From NCBI RefSeq assembly GCF_900091505.1, contig NZ_LT607409.1:2728001-2792000 (forward strand): a DNA stretch of 64,000 nt, read 5' to 3'. This DNA is from Micromonospora chokoriensis (GTDB lineage Bacteria; Actinomycetota; Actinomycetes; Mycobacteriales; Micromonosporaceae). Positions 50,184-59,700 of the stretch are shown piece after piece (the first letter of the stretch is position 1; each line of letters opens with the position of its first letter). The notes below the pieces were generated by a model. It was not told the origin of the DNA. It did not search any database and was given only the letters and a program-made list of their open reading frames with translations. The position numbers were made by a program, and so were the translations under genes.

Positions 50184-51725
50184 GTGATCACTGGTGAGCT
50201 GAAGAGCAAGGTCGACCGGATTTGGGACACCTTCTGGTCGGGCGGCATCTCCAACCCGCTGGAGGTGATCGAGCAGATCACCTACCTGCTCTTTATCCGG
50301 CGACTGGATGAGGTGCATGACCTAGCGCTGAAGAAGGCCCGGCGCACCGGCAAGCCCATCGACCGCCCGATCTACCCCGAAGGCGACGACCCCAAGGGCA
50401 AGCCGTATGCGGAGTTGCGCTGGTCGTACTTCAAGAGCGTCGAGCCTCGTGAGATGTTCGAGATCGTCGGGGAGCACGTCTTCCCGTTTTTGCGCACGCT
50501 CGGTGGCGACGGCTCGACCTACTCGTCTCACATGAGGGACGCCAGGTTCACCATCCCCAACCCGGCGCTGCTGTCGCGGGTAGTCGACATGCTTGACGGC
50601 GTGTCGATGGAGGACCGCGACACCAAGGGCGACCTGTACGAATATCTGCTCAGCAAGATCGCTACTGCCGGCCACAACGGGCAGTTCCGTACGCCCCGAC
50701 ACATCATCCGGCTGATGGTGGAGATGATCGGCCCCGGCCCGGACGACACCATCTGCGACCCGGCCTGCGGCACCGCCGGCTTCCTGATGGAGGCCAGTGA
50801 GTACGTCCGCCGGAAGCATCCCGACCTCTTCCACGACCCGAAGCGCAACCGGCACTATCACCACGAGATGTTCCACGGCTTCGACTTCGACAGCACGATG
50901 CTCCGAGTCGGCAGCATGAACATGCTCCTGCACGGTGTCGAAAACCCGATCATCGAACGCCGTGACTCACTAGCGCAGAGCGTTAGCGAAGACGTGGAAA
51001 AGTACTCGGTCATCTTGGCCAATCCGCCGTTTGCCGGCAGCATCGACTACGAGAGCACCGCCCGCGAGCTGCTCCAGGTCGTCAGGACGAAGAAGACCGA
51101 ACTGCTCTTCTTGGTACTCTTTCTCAGATTGCTGAAGCCCGGAGGTCAAGCGGCGGTCATCGTGCCGGACGGCGTACTTTTTGGATCGAGCAGTAAAGCG
51201 TATAAGGAGCTACGTCGCATGCTTGTGGACGACCACAGGCTCGACGCGGTAATTAAGCTCCCCGGCGGGACGTTCAGGCCTTACACCGGAGTCTCCGCAG
51301 CCATCCTGATCTTTACGAAGACAAATAGCGGTGGAACCGAAAACGTCTGGTTCTATGACGTGAGCGCCGACGGGTGGAGTCTAGATGATAAGCGGACGCC
51401 ACTACTGCCCGAGGAGAAGCTCGGCCCAGTGCCGCAGGTCGCTTTTAACGAGACGGACCACGCTGTGAACAATCTGCCGGACGTACTCGCCCGCTGGGCT
51501 CAGCGCAACGGCGACGAACGGAAGCGGGCGCGAACCGAGCAAAGTTTTTGCGTTCCGAAGGAGGATATCGTCGCTCAAGGTTACGATCTCAGCCTCAGTC
51601 GCTACAGGAAGGTTGTGCGCGAGACCGTCGAGCACCGGCCCCCGCTCGATATTCTGAATGACCTCGCACGAATCGAAGCCGAGATCCAGCAAGGCATGTC
51701 CGACCTGAAGGCGATGCTCGGATGA
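50184..51725 (+). CDS. hsdM: Type I restriction-modification methyltransferase subunit
   Basis: 513 residues. HsdM_N helices (about 1-130; DTFWSGGISNPLEVIEQITYLLFIRRLD) precede the N6-adenine methyltransferase domain. AdoMet motif I is DPACGTAGFLMEAS at about 192-205, and the catalytic NPPF motif is at about 282-285. GQFRTPRHIIRLMVEM and LKPGGQAAVIVPDGVLFGS are further type I HsdM marks. It methylates host DNA at the site set by HsdS and forms the M2S core. The start is GTG 50184; the stop overlaps hsdS by 4 bp. Confidence 0.95.
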   Translation: MITGELKSKVDRIWDTFWSGGISNPLEVIEQITYLLFIRRLDEVHDLALKKARRTGKPIDRPIYPEGDDPKGKPYAELRWSYFKSVEPREMFEIVGEHVFPFLRTLGGDGSTYSSHMRDARFTIPNPALLSRVVDMLDGVSMEDRDTKGDLYEYLLSKIATAGHNGQFRTPRHIIRLMVEMIGPGPDDTICDPACGTAGFLMEASEYVRRKHPDLFHDPKRNRHYHHEMFHGFDFDSTMLRVGSMNMLLHGVENPIIERRDSLAQSVSEDVEKYSVILANPPFAGSIDYESTARELLQVVRTKKTELLFLVLFLRLLKPGGQAAVIVPDGVLFGSSSKAYKELRRMLVDDHRLDAVIKLPGGTFRPYTGVSAAILIFTKTNSGGTENVWFYDVSADGWSLDDKRTPLLPEEKLGPVPQVAFNETDHAVNNLPDVLARWAQRNGDERKRARTEQSFCVPKEDIVAQGYDLSLSRYRKVVRETVEHRPPLDILNDLARIEAEIQQGMSDLKAMLG

Positions 51726-52927
51726 GTGAGACGCGGACTGCTCGAGTCGGCGAACTGGTCAGAATCGTTGGCGGTGGGACCCCTAGTCGCAACAATCCGG
51801 ATTACTACGGAGGCGATATTCCGTGGGTTACTCCGAAGGATATGAAATCCTGGTCCATCGATAGGGCGCAGGTTGGCATTACTCAGGCTGGGCTGGACGG
51901 GAGTTCGACCCGATTGGTTGAGTCGAACTCAATTCTCGTTGTCGTGCGGTCTGGTGTCCTTAAGCACACCTTGCCTGTTGGCTTGAATCGTAGACCAGTT
52001 GCGATAAACCAGGACATCAAGGCGCTCATTCCGTTGGGTTCGATAAGTCCCGACTATCTCGCACGCTTTATCAAGGCGAGCTCCTCTTTAATTTTGAGCT
52101 GGGTTAGGGCTACAACGGCCGACAACTTTCCCATCGACAAGCTCAGAGAGCTAGAGGTGCCCCTACTCGACCCTGCTGCACAAAAGCGTATCGTGGATGT
52201 GCTGGACAGTGTCGACGTGCTACGCGCTGAACGCCGAGAGGCGCTCCGGCGCCTCGATGAGTTGGCTACATCCATCTTCTTGGAAATGTTCGGAGATTTA
52301 CAAGCCAACCCGAAGGGCTGGAGCGTCGAATGCCTGCGCGACTTGGTGTCGGAGTTTCGATACGGCACATCCAATAAGTCTGGTCCGGAGGGTAAGCCGG
52401 CATTGCGTATCCCGAACGTGGTAGGTGGCGCACTTGACCTGACCGAACTGAAGCTGGTCCCGGTTTCTCCGAGCGACTTCAATCGCCTTCGTTTGAAGGA
52501 TGGCGACCTGCTCTTTGTGCGAACGAATGGGAACCCCGAATATGTAGGGCGTTGCGCAGTTTTTGAAGAGAGCTCTGTCGCTTCGACCCGGTTCCCAGCC
52601 GACGAGTACGTCTATGCATCATATTTGATCCGTGCCAGACTCCGGTCGGGGAAAGTGCTTCCAGTCTTTGTTCAAGAATACCTGCGCACTTCAGCGGGTC
52701 GATCTGCCTTGCGTGAGCGCTGCAAGACGTCTGCCGGGCAGTACAACCTGAATGTAGAGGGGCTTGGTTCGATTCCGATTCCGACTCCGCCGATTGAAAT
52801 GCAGCGGGCGTTCGTTGAACGGATCGCCGCGGTCGGTGGCCTGAAGGTGACCCATCATGCAGGCTTGGCCGAGTTGGACGCACTGTTCGCATCTCTTCAG
52901 GACAAGGCGTTCCGCGGATCGCTGTGA
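51722..52927 (+). CDS. hsdS: Type I restriction-modification specificity subunit
   Basis: 401 residues with two target recognition domains, about 1-150 (LVRIVGGGTPSRNNPDYYGGDIPWVTPKDM) and about 200-375 (LVSEFRYGTSNKSGPEGKPALRIPNVVGGALDL). Each is followed by a conserved helix that spaces the two half-sites (DPAAQKRIVDVLDSVDVLRAERREAL; PPIEMQRAFVERIAAVGGL). Base composition is clearly lower in G+C than its neighbours, in line with exchange of specificity domains. The recognition sequence cannot be read from the protein. Confidence 0.94.
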   Translation: MSETRTARVGELVRIVGGGTPSRNNPDYYGGDIPWVTPKDMKSWSIDRAQVGITQAGLDGSSTRLVESNSILVVVRSGVLKHTLPVGLNRRPVAINQDIKALIPLGSISPDYLARFIKASSSLILSWVRATTADNFPIDKLRELEVPLLDPAAQKRIVDVLDSVDVLRAERREALRRLDELATSIFLEMFGDLQANPKGWSVECLRDLVSEFRYGTSNKSGPEGKPALRIPNVVGGALDLTELKLVPVSPSDFNRLRLKDGDLLFVRTNGNPEYVGRCAVFEESSVASTRFPADEYVYASYLIRARLRSGKVLPVFVQEYLRTSAGRSALRERCKTSAGQYNLNVEGLGSIPIPTPPIEMQRAFVERIAAVGGLKVTHHAGLAELDALFASLQDKAFRGSL

Positions 52928-52957
52928 TGTGCGATGATCGAGGGCTGTCCACGCGTC

Positions 52958-52968
52958 GGGGGGGGGGG
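52958..52968 (+). repeat. 11-G homopolymer tract upstream of hsdR
   Basis: Eleven consecutive G bases lie between the hsdS stop (52927) and ATG 52979 of hsdR. They end 10 bases before that ATG, where they could serve as a ribosome-binding site. A longer reading frame from ATG 52934 runs through the tract in phase with hsdR. Such tracts slip during replication. Confidence 0.85.
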
Positions 52969-52978
52969 TTCTTCGTCG

Positions 52979-55900
52979 ATGAGCAACTTCGCGTTCCTGC
53001 GGGCTGAGTGGCCTGAGCTGTTCGCCGAGGCCGAGCAGGCCGAGCTGAATGCGGCGGTCAATCCGCGCACCGCCTGCTTCTATGCTCGTCGGTGCCTGGA
53101 GCACGCGCTCAAGTGGCTCTATCGTGCCGATCGGGTGTTGCGAGAGCCGAGCGACAAGCGGCTCGTAGGACTGATCACTGAGCCGACGATGAAGAACCTT
53201 GTCGGGCCGACGCTTACGGCCAAGATGCAGATCATCCGGGTCAAGACCAACAAGGCCGTACACGAGAATGGCCCGGTGACCGCGCAGGTCGCCGACCAGG
53301 TGGTCCGTGAGCTGTTCCACCTGACGTACTGGATTGCCCGCACCTATACGCGCGATGCTTCCGCCATACCCCCCGATGCCCTGGCCTTTGACCCCGCATT
53401 GGTGCCACATCCGGCCGATCTGCGGACCCAGAGCCGGGCGGAGATCCGTGCCCTGGATGAGCAGCTCGCGGCGCGGGATGCGGCGCTCGCAGAGGCGGAG
53501 GCGGCCAACGTCGATCTCGACGCGCAGATCGCCGCCCTGCGGGCGCAGATCACGGCCGCGAAGGCTGCCAACGCCGCTCGTCCCGACCACCACGACTACA
53601 ACGAGCAGGAGACCCGCGACCGCTACACCGATGTGCTGCTCGGCGAGGCAGGCTGGCCGCTCGACCAGAAGCGTGACCGCGAGTTCCCCGTCAGCGGCCT
53701 GCCGCGCGGCTCGGGCAACGGCCAGGTCGACTATGTGCTTTGGGGCACCGACGATCGGCCCCTCGCCGTCGTCGAGGCCAAGCGCACCCGGCGCGACGCG
53801 CTGGTCGGCCAGCAGCAGGCCAAGGAGTACGCCGACGCGCTGGAAGCGACGTACGGCCAGCGCCCAGTCATCTTCTACACCAACGGCTACGAGACGTGGC
53901 TGTGGGAGGACGACCGGTACCCGCCGCGGCCGGTCCAGGGCTTCTACACGCGCGACGAGCTTCAGCTTCTCGTGCAGCGGCGGACGAGTCGGCGCCGGCT
54001 CGCCGAGTTGACCATCGACGGGAACATTGTCGAGCGGCACTATCAGCAGCGGGCCATTCGCCGGATCGCCGAGACCTTCGAGGGCGACGCGCAGCGCAAA
54101 GCCCTGGTGGTGATGGCCACGGGAGCGGGTAAGACCCGCACCGTCATCGCTTTGGTCGAGCTGCTGATGCGGGCCAACTGGGTCAAGCGGGTGCTCTTCT
54201 TGGCCGACCGGGTGGCCCTGGTCGACCAAGCCGCTCGGGCGTTCAAAGAGCACTTGCCGCACGCCACCACTGTCAAGCTGACCGACGACAAGGTGAGCGA
54301 GGGGCGCGTCTACGTCTCGACGTACCCGACCATGCTGGGCCTGATCAACCAGACCGACGGCGGGCGGCGGCGGTTCGGCCCGGGTCACTTCGACTTGGTC
54401 GTCATCGACGAGGCGCACCGCTCGGTCTACCAGAAGTACCGGGCGATCTTTTCCTACTTCGACTCTCTGCTGGTTGGGCTGACCGCCACGCCTAAGGACG
54501 AGGTCGACCGGAACACCTACGGCCTGTTCGACCTCGCGGACGGCGTTCCCACCGACGCCTACACCCTCGAGGAGGCCGTTGAGGAGAAGTATCTCGTTCC
54601 GCCCCGGGCTGTCGCTGTTGACCTGCGGATTCAGCGCACCGGCCTGCGTTACGACGAGCTGAGCGAGGCCGAGAAGGACGAGTGGGACGCCCTCGAGTGG
54701 GGCGACGGCGACGTGCCCGACGAGGTGACTGCCGACGAGGTCAACAGCAAATTCTTCAACGCCGACACCGTGGACAAGGTGCTGGAGTACCTGATGACCC
54801 GGGGACACCGGGTAGCGGGCGGTGATCGGATCGGCAAGACGATCATCTTCGCCAAGAACAACCGGCATGCAAAGTTCATCGCCGAGCGCTTCGATGCCAA
54901 CTATCCGCACTACCGAGGACAGTTTGCCCGGATCATCACCCATCAGATCGTCGGCGCCCAGGGGCTGATCGATTCGTTTTCGAACCCGGATCGACAGCCG
55001 CACATTGCCATCTCGGTCGACATGCTGGACACGGGAATCGACGTCCCCGATGTCATCAACTTGGTGTTCTTCAAGAACGTCCGGTCGAAGACGAAGTTCG
55101 CGCAGATGCTTGGTCGGGGCACCCGGCTGCGCCCCGACCTCTACGCCCCCGGTGTCGACAAGAAGGACTTCTTCGTCTTCGACTTCTGTGGCAACTTTGA
55201 ATACTTTGGTCAGAACCCGCCTACCACTCAAGGCTCGCTCAGCCCATCGCTTACCGAGCGGCTCTTCAAGGCCAAGGTCGAGCTGGTCAACCAGCTCGAC
55301 CAGCGCTGTCCCGCCGACGCCCCCGCCAGCGACGCCGCCGACGGTACCCACACCGAGGCCGGGCTGCGCTGGGACCTCGCCCGCGAGCTACACCGTCGGG
55401 TCCGGGCCATGCGCCTGGACAACATTGTGGTCCGCCCGCACCGCAGGCTTGTCGAGTACTTCGTTGACTTCGAGAACTGGCACAGGCTGTCCCCGGAGGT
55501 GTCCGCGCAGCTCGCCACCGAGCTTGCCGGCCTTCCCAGCGAGGTGCGGGATGACGGTGAGGAGGCCAAGCGGTTCGACCTGCTCATCCTCCGATTGCAG
55601 CTTGGCCTGCTCGTGCCGGATGGCCGGTTCAACCGGCACCGCACCGAAGTGCAGGAAATCGCCGCAGCCCTGCTGGAGCAGACCACCATCCCCGCGATCC
55701 GGGAACGGGTCACTCTGCTCGATGAGGTTGCAGGCGACGAGTGGTGGCAGGACGTCACTCTGCCCATGTTGGAGTTGGCCCGCCGCCGCATCCGCGACCT
55801 CGTCCGGCTGGTCCCCAAGGCGCGCCGGGCCGTGGTCTACACCAATTTTGCCGACGAGATCGATCAGGTAGTCGAAATGCCGTTCGCCGGGGTGAGTACC

Positions 55901-56392
55901 GGTACCGATCTTGACCGGTTCCGCGAGAAGGTTCGCGTCTATCTTCGCACCCACGAGGACCACCTTGCGGTGCAGAAACTGCGCCGCAACCGACCGCTCT
56001 CCGGTACTGACCTCGCAGAGTTGGAACGGATGCTCGGCGAGAGCGGCGTGGGGGACAAGCAGGACATCGACCAGGCTCGGCGGGCATCCGAAGGGCTCGG
56101 TTTGTTCATCCGCTCGATGGTGGGACTGGACCGTGAGGCAGCTCGGGAAGCGTTCAGCGAGTTCCTGACCGGTCGGGCGCTCAACGCTGCGCAGCTTGAC
56201 TTCATCAACCTAATCATCAACGACCTGACCGCCAACGGTGTGATGGACCCGGGCCGCCTCTACGAGTCTCCGTTCAACGCCATCGCGCCCCACGGGCCCG
56301 AAGTGCTGTTCCCATCGGCGGACGTGGACCGCCTCTGCGCGATCCTCGCCGTCGTCAAGCGCAACGCTATGCCAGCAACCGAGGCGGCCTGA
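52979..56392 (+). CDS. hsdR: Type I restriction endonuclease subunit
   Basis: 1137 residues. Residues about 1-120 form a DUF4145-type helical domain (AVNPRTACFYARRCLEHALKWLY). The PD-(D/E)xK nuclease follows at about 215-300 (VDYVLWGTDDRPLAVVEAKR), then the SF2 translocase with Walker A MATGAGKTRT at about 378 and VVIDEAHRSVY (DEAH), LVGLTATPKDEVDRN, and the second RecA half with DMLDTGIDVPD and QMLGRGTRLRPD. The C-terminal part is of the EcoEI_R_C kind. It cuts unmodified DNA with HsdM and HsdS. ATG 52979 is chosen; ATG 52934 would add 15 residues including a poly-Gly stretch. Confidence 0.93.
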   Translation: MSNFAFLRAEWPELFAEAEQAELNAAVNPRTACFYARRCLEHALKWLYRADRVLREPSDKRLVGLITEPTMKNLVGPTLTAKMQIIRVKTNKAVHENGPVTAQVADQVVRELFHLTYWIARTYTRDASAIPPDALAFDPALVPHPADLRTQSRAEIRALDEQLAARDAALAEAEAANVDLDAQIAALRAQITAAKAANAARPDHHDYNEQETRDRYTDVLLGEAGWPLDQKRDREFPVSGLPRGSGNGQVDYVLWGTDDRPLAVVEAKRTRRDALVGQQQAKEYADALEATYGQRPVIFYTNGYETWLWEDDRYPPRPVQGFYTRDELQLLVQRRTSRRRLAELTIDGNIVERHYQQRAIRRIAETFEGDAQRKALVVMATGAGKTRTVIALVELLMRANWVKRVLFLADRVALVDQAARAFKEHLPHATTVKLTDDKVSEGRVYVSTYPTMLGLINQTDGGRRRFGPGHFDLVVIDEAHRSVYQKYRAIFSYFDSLLVGLTATPKDEVDRNTYGLFDLADGVPTDAYTLEEAVEEKYLVPPRAVAVDLRIQRTGLRYDELSEAEKDEWDALEWGDGDVPDEVTADEVNSKFFNADTVDKVLEYLMTRGHRVAGGDRIGKTIIFAKNNRHAKFIAERFDANYPHYRGQFARIITHQIVGAQGLIDSFSNPDRQPHIAISVDMLDTGIDVPDVINLVFFKNVRSKTKFAQMLGRGTRLRPDLYAPGVDKKDFFVFDFCGNFEYFGQNPPTTQGSLSPSLTERLFKAKVELVNQLDQRCPADAPASDAADGTHTEAGLRWDLARELHRRVRAMRLDNIVVRPHRRLVEYFVDFENWHRLSPEVSAQLATELAGLPSEVRDDGEEAKRFDLLILRLQLGLLVPDGRFNRHRTEVQEIAAALLEQTTIPAIRERVTLLDEVAGDEWWQDVTLPMLELARRRIRDLVRLVPKARRAVVYTNFADEIDQVVEMPFAGVSTGTDLDRFREKVRVYLRTHEDHLAVQKLRRNRPLSGTDLAELERMLGESGVGDKQDIDQARRASEGLGLFIRSMVGLDREAAREAFSEFLTGRALNAAQLDFINLIINDLTANGVMDPGRLYESPFNAIAPHGPEVLFPSADVDRLCAILAVVKRNAMPATEAA

Positions 56393-56739
56393 CGGCTTGC
56401 CGTCGCCCGACCAGGCGCAAGCCGATCGCAGAGCGCAATTGCAGCCAGGCCTGCCGCAGCCTCACATCCACATGGAAAGACGTAACGACACGGGTTGGTC
56501 TCCACCCGGGCAAACCCCACCCCGGCACCGCCGAATCCGGACTGATCGATAGCCGACACGGCCTGGCGGCACCTCGACCGGGCGGTAGATGTTGCTGAGT
56601 GGAGTTGTTCCGATGACGTTCTTGTCGGAAATCCGACGCATCGACCGACATGTCATCCGTCCTATCCTGGAGGGCTTTGCCTCGGGCCGATTGGCTCGGC
56701 GGATCAGCACTGGCGTACGTCGACTGACTTGGAGACGAG
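56393..56739. other. Intergenic region between hsdR and the helicase gene
   Basis: 347 bp with no supported gene. It has an inverted repeat TTCCGA 56608-56613 / TCGGAA 56625-56630 about 110 bp before the helicase start, so the helicase genes may have their own regulated promoter. No strong terminator is seen after hsdR. Confidence 0.5.
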
Positions 56740-59700
56740 ATGCTGTTGACCCAACCCGATGTGCTTCACCTCGTCCAGCAGGCCGCCGGTCGGTGGGCAG
56801 ACCAACTGATCGACTTCGGCCCACGTAACACGCTGCTCTACTTCAAGGAACGACAGACCACCACCCTCGATCTCGCCGAGGCGGCTGCCGGCGCGGTCGC
56901 CGATCTGCTCCGGGGACAGAAGGTTCGCCTACGGACGCTGTTCCCGGACCAGGACCGTCACAACACCGCCTGCAACACTGCGCGCAGCCTCCGCCGGAAG
57001 CTGGTCGAGCTGGAGGAGGAGCAGGGCATCCAGGCCGGTTGGGTGACCCGCGGTCTGCTCTGCATGGTCGGTTCGTACACCCGCGGGTCCGTGCCGATGC
57101 AACCGCTGCGGGCGCCGCTGATCCTGCAGCAGCTTGCGCTGGACAGCAGGACGGCGACCGAGAATGACTTCACGCTGGAGCTGTCAGAGTCACCTGAGAT
57201 CAATCCCGTCCTCCTGTACGCGCTTGAGCGGCAGTACGGCGTGGAGGCGGACATCAGCGCCTTGGGCGAGAAGCTGAGCGCGATGCTGTCCGAGATCGCT
57301 GACCCAGACCAGCAGCTGAGCGCCGCCTACCAGCTGATCGCCGACGCAGTAGCTCCCAGCGGCCTGTCTCTTCGGCTCGAGCCCGCGGTGGTTGCCGGCG
57401 TCTTCAGCTTCGACAAGCTGGCCATGGTCAAGGACCTGCGCAATTCAGCCGAGCTGCTGGCTTCACATCCGGTGATCGGCGCAATGGCGGGCGACCGCGA
57501 CGCTCGGCAACAGTTGCGCACGGAGCAAGCTCAGGAGCCCAGCTCCAGTGCCGATCGGATTGATCCGGCCAAGGAGTTCCTGGTCCACGACGCGGATTCC
57601 TCTCAGCAGTCGGCGATCGACGCGGTGCTGTCCGGCCGACATGTGGTCATTGAGGGTCCACCCGGCACGGGTAAGAGCCAGACGATCGCGAACATCATCG
57701 CGTACATGGCCGCGATGGGTCGTAGCGTGCTGTTCGTCTCCGAGAAGCGGGCTGCCATCGAAGCGGTGATGAACCGCCTTGGCGACGCCGGGCTCGATAA
57801 TCTGGTGTTCGACCTGCACGACCGCAAGATCAGTAAACGGCAGGTCGCCCAGCGCATCGCCAACGTCCTCACTCAAGCCGGCACCGAACCACCCGTCGAC
57901 ACCGACGAACTGCACCGCCGCCTGCACAGCCGCCGGGCCGCGGCGAAACGGCACCCGGCCGAGCTGCACGAGGTACGGCAGCCCTGGGGGGTGAGCGCGT
58001 TTCAGGTCATCGAGCAGCTCCTCGCGCTTCCGACTTGCGACGTCAGCGGCTACAACCTGCGCGCGTCCGAGCTGCGGAACCTTGACCGGTCGAAGCTTGA
58101 GTCCGCGCGGGAGGACCTTCGGACGTTCGTGGATCGTGGCGGGCTGAGGATCTGGCGCGGGGAGTCGCCGTGGGCGAAGGCCGCTATCCGCACCCCAGAC
58201 GATGTCGGCAAGGTGCTGGTGCATCTCGACGAGCTCGCGGCTGGTGCCCTGCAGGGCGCACAGCGCCAGATCCGGGACCTGGTCGACCGCGCAGGGCTGG
58301 ACGTGCCAGACGACCTCGCTGCGTGGAGGGACCTGTTCGAACTGCTCAGCGAGGTCGACCTCACCATCGCTAGCTACGGCGAGCAGGTCTTCGGCCCGGA
58401 TCTGGACGACTTCGTCTATGCGACAGCACCTGGGCGATCCCGGCCGCGCCGTTCGGAGCCGCTCGGGATCTTCCGCCGGTTCCAACTGCGCCGCGAGCTG
58501 CGGCGGACTTGTCCGGCCGCTCCCCGGAAGCGATCCGAGATGTATCAGGGCCTGGTCGCCGCAGTGGACCAGCGTGAGCGGTGGCGGAAGCTCAGCCGTC
58601 AGGACAGCGCACCCACTGCTCTGGCGGGCGCCGACCTGTGCATGTCGTCCTTCACGCAGGTGCGGAACCACCTCGCCGCGGTGGCGGCATGTGCCCGGAT
58701 CGACGGCCTTGAGCGTGGAACCACCACCACCGCGGCCAACACGCTCGCCGAGTTGAACGCCGACCGCGAGACGCTGTTCCTGATGCCCGATCTAAACAAG
58801 CAGCAGCAGCTGTTCCGCTCGCTAGGGCTGAGCCACATGCTCGACGACCTGGCCACCCGGCAGGTCTCGAGCGACGAGGCAGCCGACACCCTGTTGCGCT
58901 CCTGGTTGCAGGTGGTCCTCGACGAGATGCGCATGCGGGTCCCGTACCTCGGTCAGTTCGTCGGGCAGCAGCATGCCACGGTGGTCCAGGACTTCCGTGT
59001 CGCGGACAGCCGGCACATCGAGATGGCCGCCCGGCACGTGCGTCGCAACGTGGCAGTGAACCTGCGGAAGGCCCGAGACGCCTATCCCGACCAGAACGGC
59101 CTCGTCCGGCGGGAGGCGGCCAAGAAGAGCCGGCACCTCTCTCTTCGGAAGCTGCTGAGCAGCGCACCGGAGGTGCTCCTCGCCGCGTTCCCGTGCTGGG
59201 CCATGTCGCCACTGGTGGTCAGCCGCATCCTGCCGCCCGAGCGGTCCTTCGACGTGGTGATCTTTGACGAGGCGAGCCAGATCGAGCCGCACGACGCGGT
59301 CGCCTCGATCATGCGGGGCACCCAGCTCGTCGTGGCCGGCGACCCGAAGCAGCTCCCACCCACGCCGTTCTTCCGGCGCCTCGTTCAGCAGAGCCCGGCT
59401 GGCGAAGACGATGATCTCGGCGACGAGAGCCTCGAGGACTACGAGTCCGTTCTTGACGTCCTCGGTGGCCTCATCTCGGACCGGTACCGCTTGACCTGGC
59501 ACTACCGCAGCCGAGACGAGCGCCTGATTGCGTTCTCGAACGTCGAGATCTACAACCGGTCCCTCGTCACGTTCCCTGGCGTGCAGGTCGACAGCCCGCT
59601 GCGCTTGGAGACGGTAGACGGCCGTGTGGCCCCCGGTCAGAGCGGCTCATCAACCGAGGAGGTCAACCGGGCGGTCGAGCTGATCCTCGAGCACGCCGAG

